This document shows, one piece after another, positions 1 to 11,878 of a stretch of 39,518 nucleotides of DNA; position 1 is the first letter of the stretch, and every line of letters starts with the position of its first letter. Under the pieces are notes generated by a model. That model saw only the letters and a list, made by a program, of their open reading frames with translations, was not told the DNA's origin and ran no database searches. The stretch comes from Dimargaris cristalligena (Eukaryota > Kickxellomycota > Dimargaritomycetes > Dimargaritales > Dimargaritaceae). A program made the translations under genes and the position numbers. The stretch is from the NCBI GenBank assembly GCA_027576995.1, contig JANBQC010000212.1, forward strand, positions 1-39,518, written 5' to 3'.

Positions 1-828
1 CAGGGGCATACTTCCGATAAGTGCGAAAAATAGATAAAAAATAAAAGTAGGTAAAAAATGTGGTAAGTTCACCACAGGTAGGCTGATTAAAATAACCCAG
101 CTAGGGAGGCTAAGGACTGGGCTTTTACCATCTGTTTTTTCTGGGTGACCTTCCTCAGTAGATAGAGGATCTGAGAGGCTAATTTTCAATGGAACTTATT
201 TATTAGAAGGAACTGCAGGCTGGAGATATCCAATATAAGACCAAGATGATTTATCACTAGTACTAGTTTCTATTAATACTTAGTCAGATGGGGATAAAGT
301 CCCAAAGAACTGATTATACCCTGTACCTAGAGGGGTTTTAAGTACATTTTGGTAGGCAAATTAGAGCAGAGGACTAAATAATTATCCAGATAAGGTAAAT
401 AATTCAGCTTCCATGAGTAAAGGGTAAAAATTAATATTTTCATTGTTGCACAGAAAAAATAGGGAAATAATCTCTAACTAAAGTGAAGAGTACTGAATTG
501 GTAAAATTTCCCAAGCAACTGAGTTTGGAAAAACCTTTGAAAAATCCAGTAAATGCTAATCACCATATAACTATCCTTTAAATTGAAGGATATTATGCAC
601 TGGTCCAGCCAGATAAAATTGCAAACTGCATCCCAGGTTTTATAATGCATAGGATATAGCTGATAGAAGGTACTTAACTACCTTAAATCAGTGATAAGCT
701 GGTACCCACCTCCTTTATGGGGGATCAAGAAGGAGGGGAAGATATAGGTACTAGTGTAGTGAACTTCCACATTTTTACCTATTTTTATTTTTTATCTATT
801 TTTCCCACTTATCAGAAGTATGCCCCTG
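1..828. mobile_element. Non-autonomous DNA transposon (MITE-like) with long terminal inverted repeats
   Basis: The first bases, CAGGGGCATACTTCCGATAA, reappear as a reverse complement ending at 828 (CAGGGGCATACTTCTGATAA). The match continues inward for about 70 bp per arm (1-72 and about 757-828) with only a few mismatches and single-base indels, through an A-rich block and GTGG(T)AAGTTCAC. The interior is AT-rich and has no long ORF, so the element cannot encode its own transposase. The CAGGGG terminus resembles some hAT-type and related ends, but the superfamily is not settled because the left target-site duplication lies outside the window. Confidence 0.85.
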
Positions 829-2770
829 ATGAGTGAATGAGCCCTTGCCCTTGCCCTTGCCCCTGCCCCTGATGAGTATAGTCATTTTTACTCTATTTTT
901 ATTAGTAATAGTATTTTTTCCATTAGTATTTTTTATTTTCCTATATACCCTTGACTAAGCTACACCCCTGTCCCTAACTGGACTATACCCCTGCATTCAC
1001 AATGCCCCTGGCCTGACTGAACCACTATTCAAAGTACAGTTAAAAAAGTTGATCATCCCCTTTCCCTTTTTATTATCTATTTTTCAAATAAAGTTCAGTT
1101 TTCAAGGATTTAATTTCAGATATTTATACCCCCTCTTCCTCTCTATCCCCCCATCCCCCACTAATACTGATATTAGGGATACCATATTGAATACCCACCT
1201 TACTGAAGTTAATTTACTACAAAGTACCTAGGCTCTTATAAAAGGTTGTCACTAATTTATTAGCAAAGACCCCATTACCTACCTACCTACTACTCACCTT
1301 GAACACCACTGTCTGATTCAGTGGCATATGGGGTGGTTACCAGGTTGCTATGAGGATTGCCCATGTGGTACTGGCTACACATCCCAAAATACTCCCTCAT
1401 CCCCCACCCACTACTTAATACACTACCATCCCCCCTAATAGATACTAACCCTATTGATTTTGCTATCTCCTCCCTACCAACATCCCCCCACTACCCCTAC
1501 CATTTTTAGGTCCCCCTCCTTAAAATACTACTGTATATTAACCATATATGCCACCCTGATACCATATTTCCCCTAGAGAACTCAGGCTCAATTTGGTCTA
1601 CTATTACTGCAGTCAACCCCCTAACTATATAGTTCTTGCAACCCTCAGAGGAGGTGAATGGTCCCGGGTTTGGACAATCCCTTATCCTGACCAATGAGAA
1701 TGCTTCATCTAACCCCCTCACTATAGTGGCCCCTTCAGAACAGGCAGCAAATGGTAGTTGCTCTATCCAGACACTAGAATTGTAGATATAAAAAGCAGTA
1801 ATGCCTTGGGTACTCAAAAGTCCTTCATATTTCAATAAAGTACTTATTATAATTACAATCCTATTCTCCAAACCCTACTTGATATTATTAATTACCTATC
1901 CCCACTTGGCACCCCATTATATTCTGAGCTATAACTCCACCCCCCTGTTTTCTTTTTTTCTTTTTTTCTTTTTTTCTTTTTTTCTTTTCTCTTTTTTCCC
2001 CAATATCTCTAATCCTACTCAAATTTGATAGTCACTGGTAGGTAAAGTGTGAATAAAGTAATGTAGTGATCTGTGGCAATATCCCTTTGAAAGTAACCCC
2101 TGGACATCCACCTTTAATTCACTACCAGCCCCATCACCCCCCTCTGTTAAAGTTTTACTGTAAGGTCCTGCTACTAAGTAGTGGTGGCCAATACTTTCTT
2201 TTATTTAATGCCTCCAGGGGGGAGATTTAAAATGCTGTAGAGGTGCTACTCTTTGCAACCCTGTATAAATAAAATATGACTATTCTTCTTCCAACATATG
2301 GCCATAACTGAAAAATTTCAAAAAAAAAAAACTAAGATATATTGGCTACTCATTAAGGATGGTATTTGTACAAAATGGAGATATAGTTGACCCAATACTA
2401 CATTATGGCTTAAGCCAATTAGTAGGACAGCTATTTACTGGGGCATAATTGGTATTATATATAAAAATTTAACTCATAAATGATAATGCTTGCTATAACA
2501 CTATTTCAACCAAGAGCCCGGAATTATTAAGAAATGAGTATGGCCCAATAAAACTAGGATTAGAAATGGACTATATCGCTTTGGGAATAGTGGCAGCCTC
2601 TTCACTTTCAATTGGAAAAGCCCGACTTAGCCCACTGGCTTTTGATAGTGCTTAACCGAGTCGGACTTACCTCAAACTTAGTTAAATAGTGATACTGAAC
2701 AACCTTACAACTGTTTATCCAAAATCGGGTCAAATCAAATTGGCATGTCTGGTATAGTTTTATTGAGAGA
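829..2770. other. AT-rich, gene-poor stretch beside the transposon
   Basis: No gene can be supported here. Immediately right of the transposon are short CCCTTG/CCCCTG repeats (840-870), and GCCCCTGATGAGT occurs twice (822-834 and about 861-873). The rest is AT-rich with T-, C- and A-tracts. One minus-strand reading frame (1506-1871) is open for 121 codons, but it matches no family I recognise and lacks the GC-richer coding style of the real genes. It may be a decayed transposon fragment. Confidence 0.6.
1949..1996 (+). repeat. Pyrimidine microsatellite, (T7C)n
   Basis: A run of CTTTTTTT units, repeated about five times and decaying into TTTTCTCTTTTTT. It is a simple low-complexity repeat in the AT-rich region with no associated gene. 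Confidence 0.85.
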
Positions 2771-4077
2771 TCATAGCTCGGTTTTATCCTTCTTTCGCTT
2801 CTCTTTCTTGGGTTTCTTGTCCTTTTTGATTTTCTTTTCTTTTTTGTCCTTGGACTTCTTTTTCGATGCCCGGTCCTTCGATTGGGACTTTGCCGTGACT
2901 TCGTTGCCATTTCCTAGCGATTTTACATGTATGATACTGGCCACCTTTAGACTTGATTCTGTTGAAGTACCCTGGTCCAGCAATTTATCCGGGTCAACCC
3001 GCCGAAGTTTACCCGTTTGGCGCCCCCGGGCCCCTTTGGCGGCTACACTTCCACCGCAAGCCAAAAACAGTTCCTGGTCGGTGAGATTCACGCTATAGTC
3101 TCGTCGCTCGTTGGTCGCGGTTTCCGATCGCTTCCGTTTCCCGTGACCATCACTGGTCGAGTTATGGACCAGGTTGGTGGCGGTGACAGTGTTGGAGCTT
3201 TTGACAAACATACTCCCCAGACCGGGTGCGGCCGTTTCCAAAGACGAAGAGTCGCCAATGGCATCACCATCGTCGCTGTTGTCCTTATTCGACACAATGG
3301 GCGCGGCCCCGTGTTTTTCGGTGGCCACATCAATTTTTTGGCCCGTTTGGATTTGTACCTACCACACGAATAGATAAATGTAGGGAGGGGCGATTGGTGA
3401 TGAGACGTAGAGTTTGATGATCTAATAATAAATAATAGTATGGAATAAATAGGCATCGCTAAACATATAGAAACTATTGAACTTACTGAGCCACACTTGG
3501 TATCGACCTGAATATTCACCGCACTTTTGTTGTAAATATGATCCCACCAGGCAAAGTCGTAGCTCCCATTATTGGCCCCGACCTGGAGTAGAACAGTAGC
3601 GTATTTCATAGTTTGTGATCGGACAATATTGGTATAGTCGGGTTAGTAGGAGTTGGATTTCCGTTTAGTCGCCCGTCGTTTACAGCGACTAATTGTCATC
3701 CGTGGAATATGGGTAAAGTAAAAGGGAATGGCGGGTAGTTCTAGCTACACGATGCTCCTTACCCCCTTCGAATCGGTTTTCTTGGATACAACGAGTGCCT
3801 TTGTAATGCCAGTCTTGTCTTTTCCGAGACCTTCGCCTCTGGTGGTTTGTAAATCGATGGGGTACGATATATATGCGAATGTAAAGGGTCACTTAGTAAT
3901 TAATAAAAGACCCGGTGACAGACAGTTATGAAATTGTCGGTTCGAGGGTTCGTTAAAGACTACTGGGTCGTTAAAGCAACGATAGGTATGCGTTCTACAT
4001 TCCATGGTTTGGCAGGTGACTTACTTTGACCAGCCAAATTTAGCCAGCTGGGCGGCTCCGAAGCCCGAGAGGGTCAT
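2771..4077 (-). CDS. G-patch domain protein, GPATCH4-like; 4 exons
   Basis: Likely nucleolar/nuclear RNA-associated protein; G-patch modules bind and stimulate DEAH RNA helicases (family knowledge). Inferred exons on the minus strand are 4077-4025, 3838-3763, 3582-3487 and 3358-2771, all with GT..AG borders and matching phases, giving 270 aa. Residues 1-45 form the G-patch (FGAAQLAKFGWSKGEGLGKD, then GITKAL). They are followed by the family's WWDHIYNKSAVNIQV block (about residues 51-66), which identifies GPATCH4 rather than other G-patch proteins. The C-terminus (about 230-270) is a lysine-rich, nucleolar-type tail. The start ATG at 4077 is the only one before the G-patch. Length is shorter than animal homologues because the linker is short. 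It is divergent from COX7, with 765 bp between the starts. Confidence 0.85.
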
Positions 4078-4842
4078 TGCGTTCGCAGGTGTTGCTAACG
4101 GGATAGGCCTGGTATGGTCGGAATAGCTAGGGAATTGAGGAACTAGGAGTTCAAATTAGCTTAAGGGACGAAGGTTTATTTGGGATATTGAAAATAAATA
4201 AATAAGAGTGTTCTGTAGGATAGGACCTTCACAACTGAGCTGGAAAGTGTACTTAGGCCCTCATGCCTTACTTGTGGCCCTTTCGGTTTAGCAGCTTGAA
4301 GGAATTCCGTCGGCCGGGGTTATTTTTTTCTTTTTTACATTTAGAATTGGACTGCTCCATCTCTATTCATCCCCGTCAATTTCATAAAACGAAGACCCGT
4401 AGACAATATATATTTTATCACGTGACTATAATTTTATATGGATGACCCTTTGTAGTTATTAGCCAATTGCCCATGGCATTTGTTATGGGAAAGTTATTGG
4501 GATCACTTGGGACTATATGTTGTACGGCTCTATTCCCCCAACCAAAGGGCAGCCCCCCACCCACAGGGCGAATAATCTATCAGGCCAACGAGCAAATGCG
4601 GATGATTGCGACCGTACCGATGCCGGATGACACCGCTCCGTGTTTTACCGCACATTACTTACAGAGACGTGGGGGAGGGCTGTAGCTGAATAGGCCCAAC
4701 AATCTCCCTTTGGAACTAGACAGGGTCACCACAGCCAGAGTATAGTAATCCTCCCACTGTTTTGACTACAGCTTCCCCCTTTTTTACCGTTACCCAGCTG
4801 ATTCCTCTTCATTTATCCCTCCTCTTCAACTCTTCTATCAAC
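4078..4842. other. Divergent intergenic region GPATCH4 / COX7
   Basis: This holds the upstream regions of both flanking genes. The last 80 bases before COX7 are pyrimidine-rich (CTTCCCCC, CCTCTTCAACTCTTC), as is common in fungal promoters and leaders. The open frame at 4467-4685 looks random and matches nothing I know. Confidence 0.5.
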
Positions 4843-5523
4843 ATGGCCTTCGAATCTATCGTCAACCGCCGCAACCGCGTTCCCGAACTTCAGCGTCTCT
4901 ACCAGGTAGGGAGGAACATCGTAGATTAACCGACACAATAGAGCAGTCCACCTAGCTACGCCCAGCCCCGTAACCTTGAAGTATAACCCTATATTTGAAT
5001 GGAAAGATTCGACTGTAGATTAGTTGGAGGTCAAAGTGCAATTTAAGAGAATCGGTCGAATCCGGCCAACTCACCTACCGTTATTGCCATATGCTACATA
5101 TATCCCTTTGCTTTCTTATACCCCCTTGTTTACAGACGAACCTGAAGGCCCCCATCTACCTTCGCGGTGGTCCCCGTGACAAGATCGTTGTCTACGGCGC
5201 CTACTCCCTACTGGCCTTTGGTGTTGCCCTGACCGGCTACGAATTCTCCAAGCTGCTCCGCGTAAGTTCCCTCCACTTAACTATTCCCCCTTAATACAAA
5301 CCCTGTGCCATCTTGGTTTGTAGTATGCGTAAACATATCTTTAATACCGCTACCCTTCTTGAACTTCCAATACGGTATTATCGGTCCGAGGATTACTTTC
5401 ACCAACATCCTCTATTACAATTAAACTAATCCCCACCCGCATTATACAATATTCTATTATTTTATTATGCAATTACCGTTGCTATAATTTATCGACCTTC
5501 ACAAACAGGGAATCAAGGAGTAA
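4843..5523 (+). CDS. COX7: Cytochrome c oxidase subunit VIIa (Cox7); 3 exons
   Basis: A small inner-membrane subunit of respiratory complex IV. Exons 4843-4905, 5136-5261 and 5509-5523 join with canonical borders (CAG|GTAGGG..ACAG, CGC|GTAAGT..ACAG) to give 67 aa. The N-terminal matrix part reads NRRNRVPELQRLYQ, followed by the family's APIYLRGGPRDK segment. A single membrane span, VVYGAYSLLAFGVALTGYEF, covers about residues 40-59, and the protein ends in a short GIKE tail as in fungal Cox7 (which has GIK). The last exon carries only four codons and the stop. The length fits the family. The two introns are 230 and 247 nt, longer than the coding sequence itself. Confidence 0.85.
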
Positions 5524-6465
5524 TTTTGCCACTTATGGGGAGACATTTCCCTGTCTAACCTCGTGTACCCTAAGTCGCCCCAATGCTTGGTCTGGAATGT
5601 ACTATGCTATCCACTCTATATTCCGCCGAATCTCCTCCGTCCTGTCAGCACTTTTCTCCCTGGTCAATTCCCAACCCTTCTATAGTAAGGCTTAGTACTC
5701 GCTAAGCGAAGGGCCAGGGTCAGATTTACCTGGGCTCCTGTTTAGATATGGAATAAAGTATTTATTCATAAAGTAACCCCCCCTTTTTTTTTCATCGCTA
5801 GCCAATTATACATTTGGGTGAAATTCGGCCCAGCTGTATAATGGTTTAAATGATAAGTATATGGGAAAATATATGGAAGATTTATTTTTAACCAGTAATT
5901 TTTGCTTCAACTAACGGACTTTTCGTTATACAGTTCGGTTGAATCTCTCCCATTTTAACATGGCCCATGGTGGCAGTCTCTTATCAGTTGCTGTGAGGGT
6001 ATACAGCCGAAATAATAGTTACCGGTTTGATGCTAAATGAATAATCGCGGGTATTTTTATGCCTAATCTTCCTGCCCTTATATATACAAATGTCCAATGT
6101 GTATATATAAATCCAAGCTGTTCTAGTCCGGTATTTGTAATATAAACCTAAGTCACATATCGGTTGTATATTCAATGAGGATGATATAATGTTGGTATTT
6201 ACATGAAAATATATACAGCAAATAGGGCTGAATAGGGTTATAATTAAAAGAGGCAGTAGAGTGTACCAATGATATCCTAATATAGGCACTTCCACCCTAC
6301 CCGCCCACTCCACTTACCTTGCCACAGTGCGTGGATAATGTTACAGGTGAAGCTGATTTGTGGATACTATATGACCAGAGTCTTACTACATACATTAGCA
6401 CCCCCCCATACTAGGCTGATTTTCGGTTCTTTTTTTGAAGCACCATATTTCCTTTCATTTACACA
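5524..6465. other. Intergenic region COX7 / uL30m with a MITE and a hairpin
   Basis: This holds the inverted-repeat element at 5811-5956 (listed separately) and an AT hairpin at about 6078-6110, in which TTATATATAC pairs with GTATATATAA across 13 nt. The rest is AT-rich with no gene. The last 50 bases are the upstream region of the mitoribosomal gene. Confidence 0.6.
5811..5956 (+). mobile_element. Short inverted-repeat element (MITE-like), copy A
   Basis: About 146 bp, alignable along its whole length with 24547-24693 in the same orientation. Shared blocks include TGAAATTC-GCCCAGCT-TATAA, ATATATGG, TATTTTTAAC-AGTAAT and TTTTTCGTTATACAG / TTTTCGTTATACAG. The ends form an imperfect inverted repeat: TGGGTGAAATTC..CTGTATAA at the left, and the reverse complement of TTATACAG..GAATCTCTCCCA at the right. 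It has no coding capacity. Exact ends and target duplication are uncertain. Confidence 0.7.
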
Positions 6466-6924
6466 ATGTCGATTCCCTCGTACTCGCTCTGCCGGTCGGC
6501 CCAGCAATTAGGCCGTGTCGTGGCCCCGGCTGTTACTCGCACAACTTCCCAATCGACCGCTCTTCTCCATTCATCGGCGATTTGCGCTGATCTACCAGCC
6601 GAATCCAGCCCGGCCACCTCAGCCGCCGCCACCACCGATTCGACCGCGGTCGCCGAAACCAAGCCCCCTCAGTATATCAAGGTCCGTCAATACCGTTCGA
6701 CCATTGGTTTGCACAAGAAGATCCGGAATATCGCCGATGCTATGGGTCTGAAGCGAAACGGTACCGTTAAGGTGTTCCCCGTCGCCCCCAACGTGGTGGG
6801 TAACTTGGTGTACCTTAAGGAAATCATCAAAGTTGAACTCGTCAATACCCAGGAAATCGTTAAAGTAAGCCCTGAGAAGGGCTACAAGGTTGTTGGAAAA
6901 TACGAAGCCAACCCTTACCTTTAG
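6466..6924 (+). CDS. Mitochondrial large-subunit ribosomal protein uL30m
   Basis: A component of the mitochondrial 54S ribosomal subunit (bacterial L30 family; fungal MRPL33). A single exon of 152 aa. Residues 1 to about 65 are a Ser/Thr/Arg/Ala-rich presequence without acidic residues in its first 41 positions, consistent with mitochondrial import. The L30 fold follows at about 69-127: YIKVRQYRSTIGLHKKIRNI, then the conserved LGLKR-like turn (here MGLKRNGTV) and a final VYLKEIIKVELV strand. A C-terminal extension of about 25 residues continues past the bacterial domain, as is usual for mitochondrial forms. The ATG has a fungal-type ACACAATG context. No intron is needed. Its 3' end converges with that of MCM8. 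Confidence 0.85.
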   Translation: MSIPSYSLCRSAQQLGRVVAPAVTRTTSQSTALLHSSAICADLPAESSPATSAAATTDSTAVAETKPPQYIKVRQYRSTIGLHKKIRNIADAMGLKRNGTVKVFPVAPNVVGNLVYLKEIIKVELVNTQEIVKVSPEKGYKVVGKYEANPYL

Positions 6925-7319
6925 TCCATCATGCTGCGTGCTCTGGGTTTTTATTGACTATACTGTATTGTGAGTGTGCGCTGTTTACAAAATCACTTAT
7001 CCGAGACCAACGTATATCTCCATTTAAACAACTATAGGGGGAATAAAAATATTATTATGTTTACAGATTAATTTGCGTGCAAGGTAAAGTTATGGGCGCT
7101 TTTACCCTAATTCTGTCAGAAATGGCCATCGGATAACGATGACAACTTTGGTGGTCCCGTCTGCCTCGTGGATTCATATTCTGGTTTAAATAATGTACTT
7201 GCGAGTGGTTCGAATGTATAGTATGCTAATTGTAGTACAGATTCTGAAGTAAGCAATGAGATTCATTGATCGAGAGCATGGCCAAGAAGATTCTCGGGCG
7301 ATTCTAATCATTTCACTCA
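6925..7319. other. Convergent 3' intergenic region uL30m / MCM8
   Basis: The two flanking genes end toward each other, so this contains both 3' UTRs. It is AT-rich (for example GGGGGAATAAAAATATTATT near 7036). I see no gene or RNA in it. Confidence 0.5.
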
Positions 7320-10300
7320 TTACATACAGGAGGTAGTCAGTCGATAGACCTTCGCCCGGACCTTGAGCAGATAGTTCTGGTTATTTAACGAATCGACGAA
7401 GTCCTGGAAGTCGTCGTACTGCAAATTTATGACTAATACCCGTTATTTCCGGGGGGGGGGTATTAAGTGGTAGTAGGGGGAAAATAAATGCATTTGACGG
7501 ATTAAGGATAATTGCGCTACGGGGGATAAAATACACGCGGTATCGCTGATGATCGAAAAATAAATAGTGTACCTAAGCTGTGTATAATGGTGGCCCACAC
7601 ATCACAGCAAATCGCTTAGACTCGATATCTGAAACGCAACCGCCATCGTAGGCTGTGTCTATACTTACCCTGGGCAGCCTGGTACAGCTGTTGATAGGTG
7701 AATGTACTATTGTACGTTTCGTCGACCATTTTCTGCAAGTGCGAAATAAACCGTTTGGGCTCTGCACGCCTACTCATACCGGTACCCATTTGCGACCGGG
7801 AAAAGTCCAAGTCACCCACGCCGTCTTCGAACGCCTCAAATAGGCTATACTGCATGAGATGGACGATATCCATCGCGTCCTCCTGAGTTACAAGCTCGCG
7901 TAGTTCCATGCGGGCCCGCGCTTCGGCGAGCCGAATGAGCGACTCAAGCTGGCGGGTGGTAATAGGCGTGGAGTCTACGGCCTGGCGCTTATTTCGCAGG
8001 GTGAGATAAAAATCCTGCAAGGTGGTGCACGCTTCAGGCGAAAGTACCGGCTGTACGTACTTACGGGCATACGCGATGTATTTACGCAGAAGAGGAGCGG
8101 GAACTAGATCGAGCTGTTCTCCTCGGTTCAGACGCACTTTGGCCAACAAGGGTGACGGGTTGTCGCTGGCGTCAAACAAAGCCCGTGCATCGCCCTGGGA
8201 GGCGGGGAGTTGACTAGGGGTTGGATTGGACTGGCTATTGTAAGTCTCTTTGGTATCATTGGCTGCGGAATGGATATTCATAATATGCTCAGACAGGAAC
8301 TGGTCGCGCTGTAAATTGGGTTTATCCAACATAATGAAAATGAGGTCAAACCGGGATAAAAGGGCGCTACCCATTTTGAGATTCTCCGACACCGTCTTGG
8401 ATTTATTGTAATGGCCTCCTACGGGATTGGCCGCGGCAATAACGCTGGTGCGCGCAGGGAGACTGCACACAATACCGGCCTTGGCAATACTAATGGACTG
8501 TTGTTCCATAGCCTCCAGGAGGGCGTTATGGTCAGATGACATTTTGTCGAACTCGTCAATACAGCAGCACCCTTGGTCACCCAGCACCAAAGCACCTATG
8601 ATGGAAAGATGGGATAATAATAATAATAGATATAGTAATGCACCTGGTCCGAAGGCCGTTAGAATGGCTTGAGTTAAGGCCCTATATAAGGATATCCTCC
8701 GGAAACAGACGAAAAGAAAAGTATTCCCCGCCGGGACTGTTCAACATGGCAGTCAAAAAGACTTAGGAAATGAATGAGTGTTCAAATAGGCGCTTACCTG
8801 CTTCCAAGGCAAAATCGCCCGTTGCACTATCCTTGCAAATGGTGACGGTTAGCCCGCAGGCCGAGGTGCCGCTGCTTCCGCAGACGTAAACCCCCCGGGG
8901 GGCCACATTGACCGCGGCATTAAGCATTTGTGATTTACCCATACCCGGGTCCCCAACCACCAGAATGTGGGGATCCGAACGAATTGGTATATGGTTCTTT
9001 CCGTCCTGGAAGGTTCGACGCTTACCACCAAACTGGCAAAGAAGGATCCCAGCTTTTATGAGTTCATTTCCGTAGATGGTCGGACAAAATGAGTTTACAA
9101 TTAGACGGAATAGCTGGGGCTCTTTGAAGAGTTCCCGGATAAACTGTAGGTCCTTGTGGTTAAATTGAATCGCGTCTTTGCTACTAGTATCGTTGCCTGT
9201 GTCGTGCTCTCCGGAACTACCTTGAGAGCCACCTACCGTGGGTGATCCTCCTACTCGGGAAATCGACACAACGTCAAGATACAGCATGTACATGGCATTC
9301 TGGCTTTTGCCTCGACTGGGTCCCATGTCGTTGGCTTGAAGTACTTTAACGACGCCCGTGCAGTTCACGACATCCCCGGGCAGTACTGCGTCAACCAGGT
9401 CGTGGGTTAGCTCACATTCTACCGTTCGTGGCACCCGCCCCGAGTCCAAGCGGTCGTCCGCAAACTTTTCCTGGATGCGAATCTTTTGCCAGTCTACGGT
9501 TTGAGTATCGCCTTGGGTACCCCGCTCGGGGAAGAATTCGCGGGTTTTGCAACCGGGGGTAGTGCATTTAGCTGGCTTGATGTATTTGCCGTCGTGCGCC
9601 TTGAGAGTTTGTCGCCGGCTGCAGCTAGCACATTTGAACGAAATCTGGGTCAGGAGTGGTTTGACCAGCGATGTACGCACCACTGGGTGTAGCAAGCAAA
9701 CCAAGTAGAGGTATATGTATTCGTGATCACAAGTCTTTGGGAAATCTTAGATTAAAGACCAACTAACCGAATGGAAAGGGGAAATTATGTTTGAGTATGC
9801 TATGTCTATAGAAACTTACCGGTCCCTCGAATGCAAACCAATTTTCCTACAATTGATATTATATTTTATTTTTTGAATGTGGCATAGTTTGTAGTTACGA
9901 ATGAGTCAAGGTCACCAATACTAAAGTTACCGCCAGAGTCCAAGAACTAGGGCTGGCTCTAGCTATTTAAACTATAGGATATGGGCCTTCCCAAAAATAA
10001 ACGCTCCGCGAACTTACCGACAAGGTTGGACTTGAGACTCTTTAGTGGAGTGATCGGTTCGTAGTGAACTAGGCGGACGTATATTTTGGATCTTAAATTG
10101 GACGAATCGGGTGTTTCGGGGTTAAGGCCGCGTTGTCGGAGGGACTATTTGAATTTATGGTAGCGATTAGGATATATATGACAACGTGGAAACGCAGTGG
10201 TGGCTTAAGTTAGTCGGGATATGCCTAGAACATCGCCCTACTGGGTGTGCCCATGTTATATCAACCCAAACAGTGCTCTATGCGGTAGTCTAACTTAAAA

Positions 10301-11168
10301 ATACGCCCTTACCGCAGAAAGTGCCAACCCCATGGCACTCAAGACCGAAAGGGGCTTAGTGGATAATATTCGAGTCAAGAATTCGCCGTGTTCGCCGTCG
10401 ATCAGGTCTGAATAGTAAACGGCAACACTGTTGGTTAACGAATTCTGCCGAATTGAATAACAGTGCCATATAGACAGTCCCAAGAGCACAAATCACATGG
10501 TCAGGTGGCGCGATATTAAAAGGCGGTTAGTATATTCGTATAATAGATACACCCGACATACCGTTATTGTAGATTCCCAAGACATACATTTGTTAAATAA
10601 ATGAATCCAAATGGGTGAATATGTAGTACTATTTATTGATATATGTCCGCTTACGGGTGTGGTGCGCCTGGCCTGAAAATACGCATGCATCTGGTCTAAT
10701 AGTTTCTTCAGCTGGTCATCTTCATCCAAGCCTAGGGAAGAAGGGAGGTGTCACAATAAATATAATCCAGGAATTAGGTTCGGTTCAAGGACAATAGGCC
10801 ACAGTCGAAATTACCGAGCCTTACGAATATCGCTGGAAGACTGCTAGCTCGAGGAAATCGCGGCTGGGGATAAAGCGTTTAGCTAAGCGACTGGATTCAG
10901 TTTCTGTCATACATAGAGCCGATAGAGTCCTACCCAATTCGAGAGCATACACGCGCAGTCAATATTACATATGGTTTATGCGAGGGCTCCTTATTGTAGT
11001 AAGACTTAAGGGACTGCATATACGGAAGAACTACTACACAAATCAAACATTTTGTTAGTCGGTTGTATTTGGCCTACCTTTGTTAGGAAAATATATCTCC
11101 CATTCTGGATATCCTTCCCAATCAATATCGTCAGGGACAAAGTCAAGGCGCGGTCGTTTGAATGCCAT
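7320..11168 (-). CDS. MCM8: MCM8 DNA helicase (homologous recombination); about 10 exons
   Basis: A nuclear AAA+ helicase that works with MCM9 in recombination repair (family knowledge). Supported exons are 11168-11078, 10731-10655, 10444-10313, 10144-10018, 9846-9820 (27 nt), 9682-8798, 8595-7669 and 7418-7320. Phase requires a small exon 2 ending at 10815 (starting at 10832 or 10847) and a small penultimate exon (7628-7606, or one of 11 nt further downstream). About 800 aa, close to the family's usual 840. Approximate positions: zinc finger Cys175, 178, 197, 202; Walker A GDPGMGKSQ at 401-409; Walker B IDEFDKM at 465-471; sensor AAANPVGGHY; arginine finger SRFD. MCM8 rather than MCM2-7 is shown by MEQQSISIAKAGIVCSLPAR and the VNVAPRGVYVCG segment. 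The C-terminal winged-helix portion is YDDFQDFVDSLNNQNYLLK. It is divergent from SGT1. Confidence 0.92.
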
Positions 11169-11878
11169 GTTGTAAATGCTACTATGCGACTAGACCAGGT
11201 CGCTGGATACAGTAGTGGGTAACGGGAATCGCCACGAGTGTGTGAGAGAGGGAGGGAGAGAGGAGAAAACTAAAGAGTCCCAATTGAGTCGCCAATGGGC
11301 AAATGGGACAACGATAAAAAGGGGACCGGAAATTGATAAATAGAAGTGACAGGTCAATGGCAGAGAAAAAAATGATTTCCAGAGAGGTGAGCCGCAATTT
11401 CGAGTTTATCAAACCAAAACTACTTTACAACCAAACAAGGCAAAAAGAGCTCTACTAGGTTCGTTGTATGCAGTTCTCTATAAAATAGTATACAGGTTAA
11501 CTAACTACGTTCGTATACGCTGCGAGCATAGGAACTGCGGCACCCTGTTACGAAATACAATGGGAAGCTGGCGGGACTTGCACTTCGTAGTAAAAATAAT
11601 ACTGAGGAATTGGAAACGATTCTCTTTTCTGAGCAAGAACCTCATGGAAACCGAAGGCTGACCAAGCTCATCCAGTTTCCTCAACGGTCCGTTCCTTCGT
11701 GTACACCTGTTTGTTAGTCTTATTCTCTCGTTCCCCACATGACTATATAATGTCAGCTTTCACTTCTTCTGTCCATTCCCACCCCCATTTCTAGCTATTT
11801 TCTCTCCATTCCCTCCTGAGCCGTCTTGAGCCTAAGTTTCTTACCACATTCCCTAGTCCTTTACCAGTTAATTAGGTC
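11169..11878. other. Divergent intergenic region MCM8 / SGT1
   Basis: A 710-bp shared upstream region. A purine-rich GAGAGAGGGAGGGAGAGAGG tract (about 11243-11267) lies 75-100 bases upstream of the MCM8 start, and pyrimidine-rich sequence (CATTCCCTCC, CCATTTC) precedes SGT1. The reading frames here are short and look random. Confidence 0.45.

Noticed and set aside
840..870. CCCTTG/CCCCTG repeats considered as a telomere-like or CRISPR-like array
   Set aside because: Only a few irregular 6-bp units without spacers, and not continued elsewhere.
1506..1871. 121-codon minus-strand frame in the AT-rich left region
   Set aside because: No recognisable family and no supporting splice or start context; kept only as a possible transposon relic.
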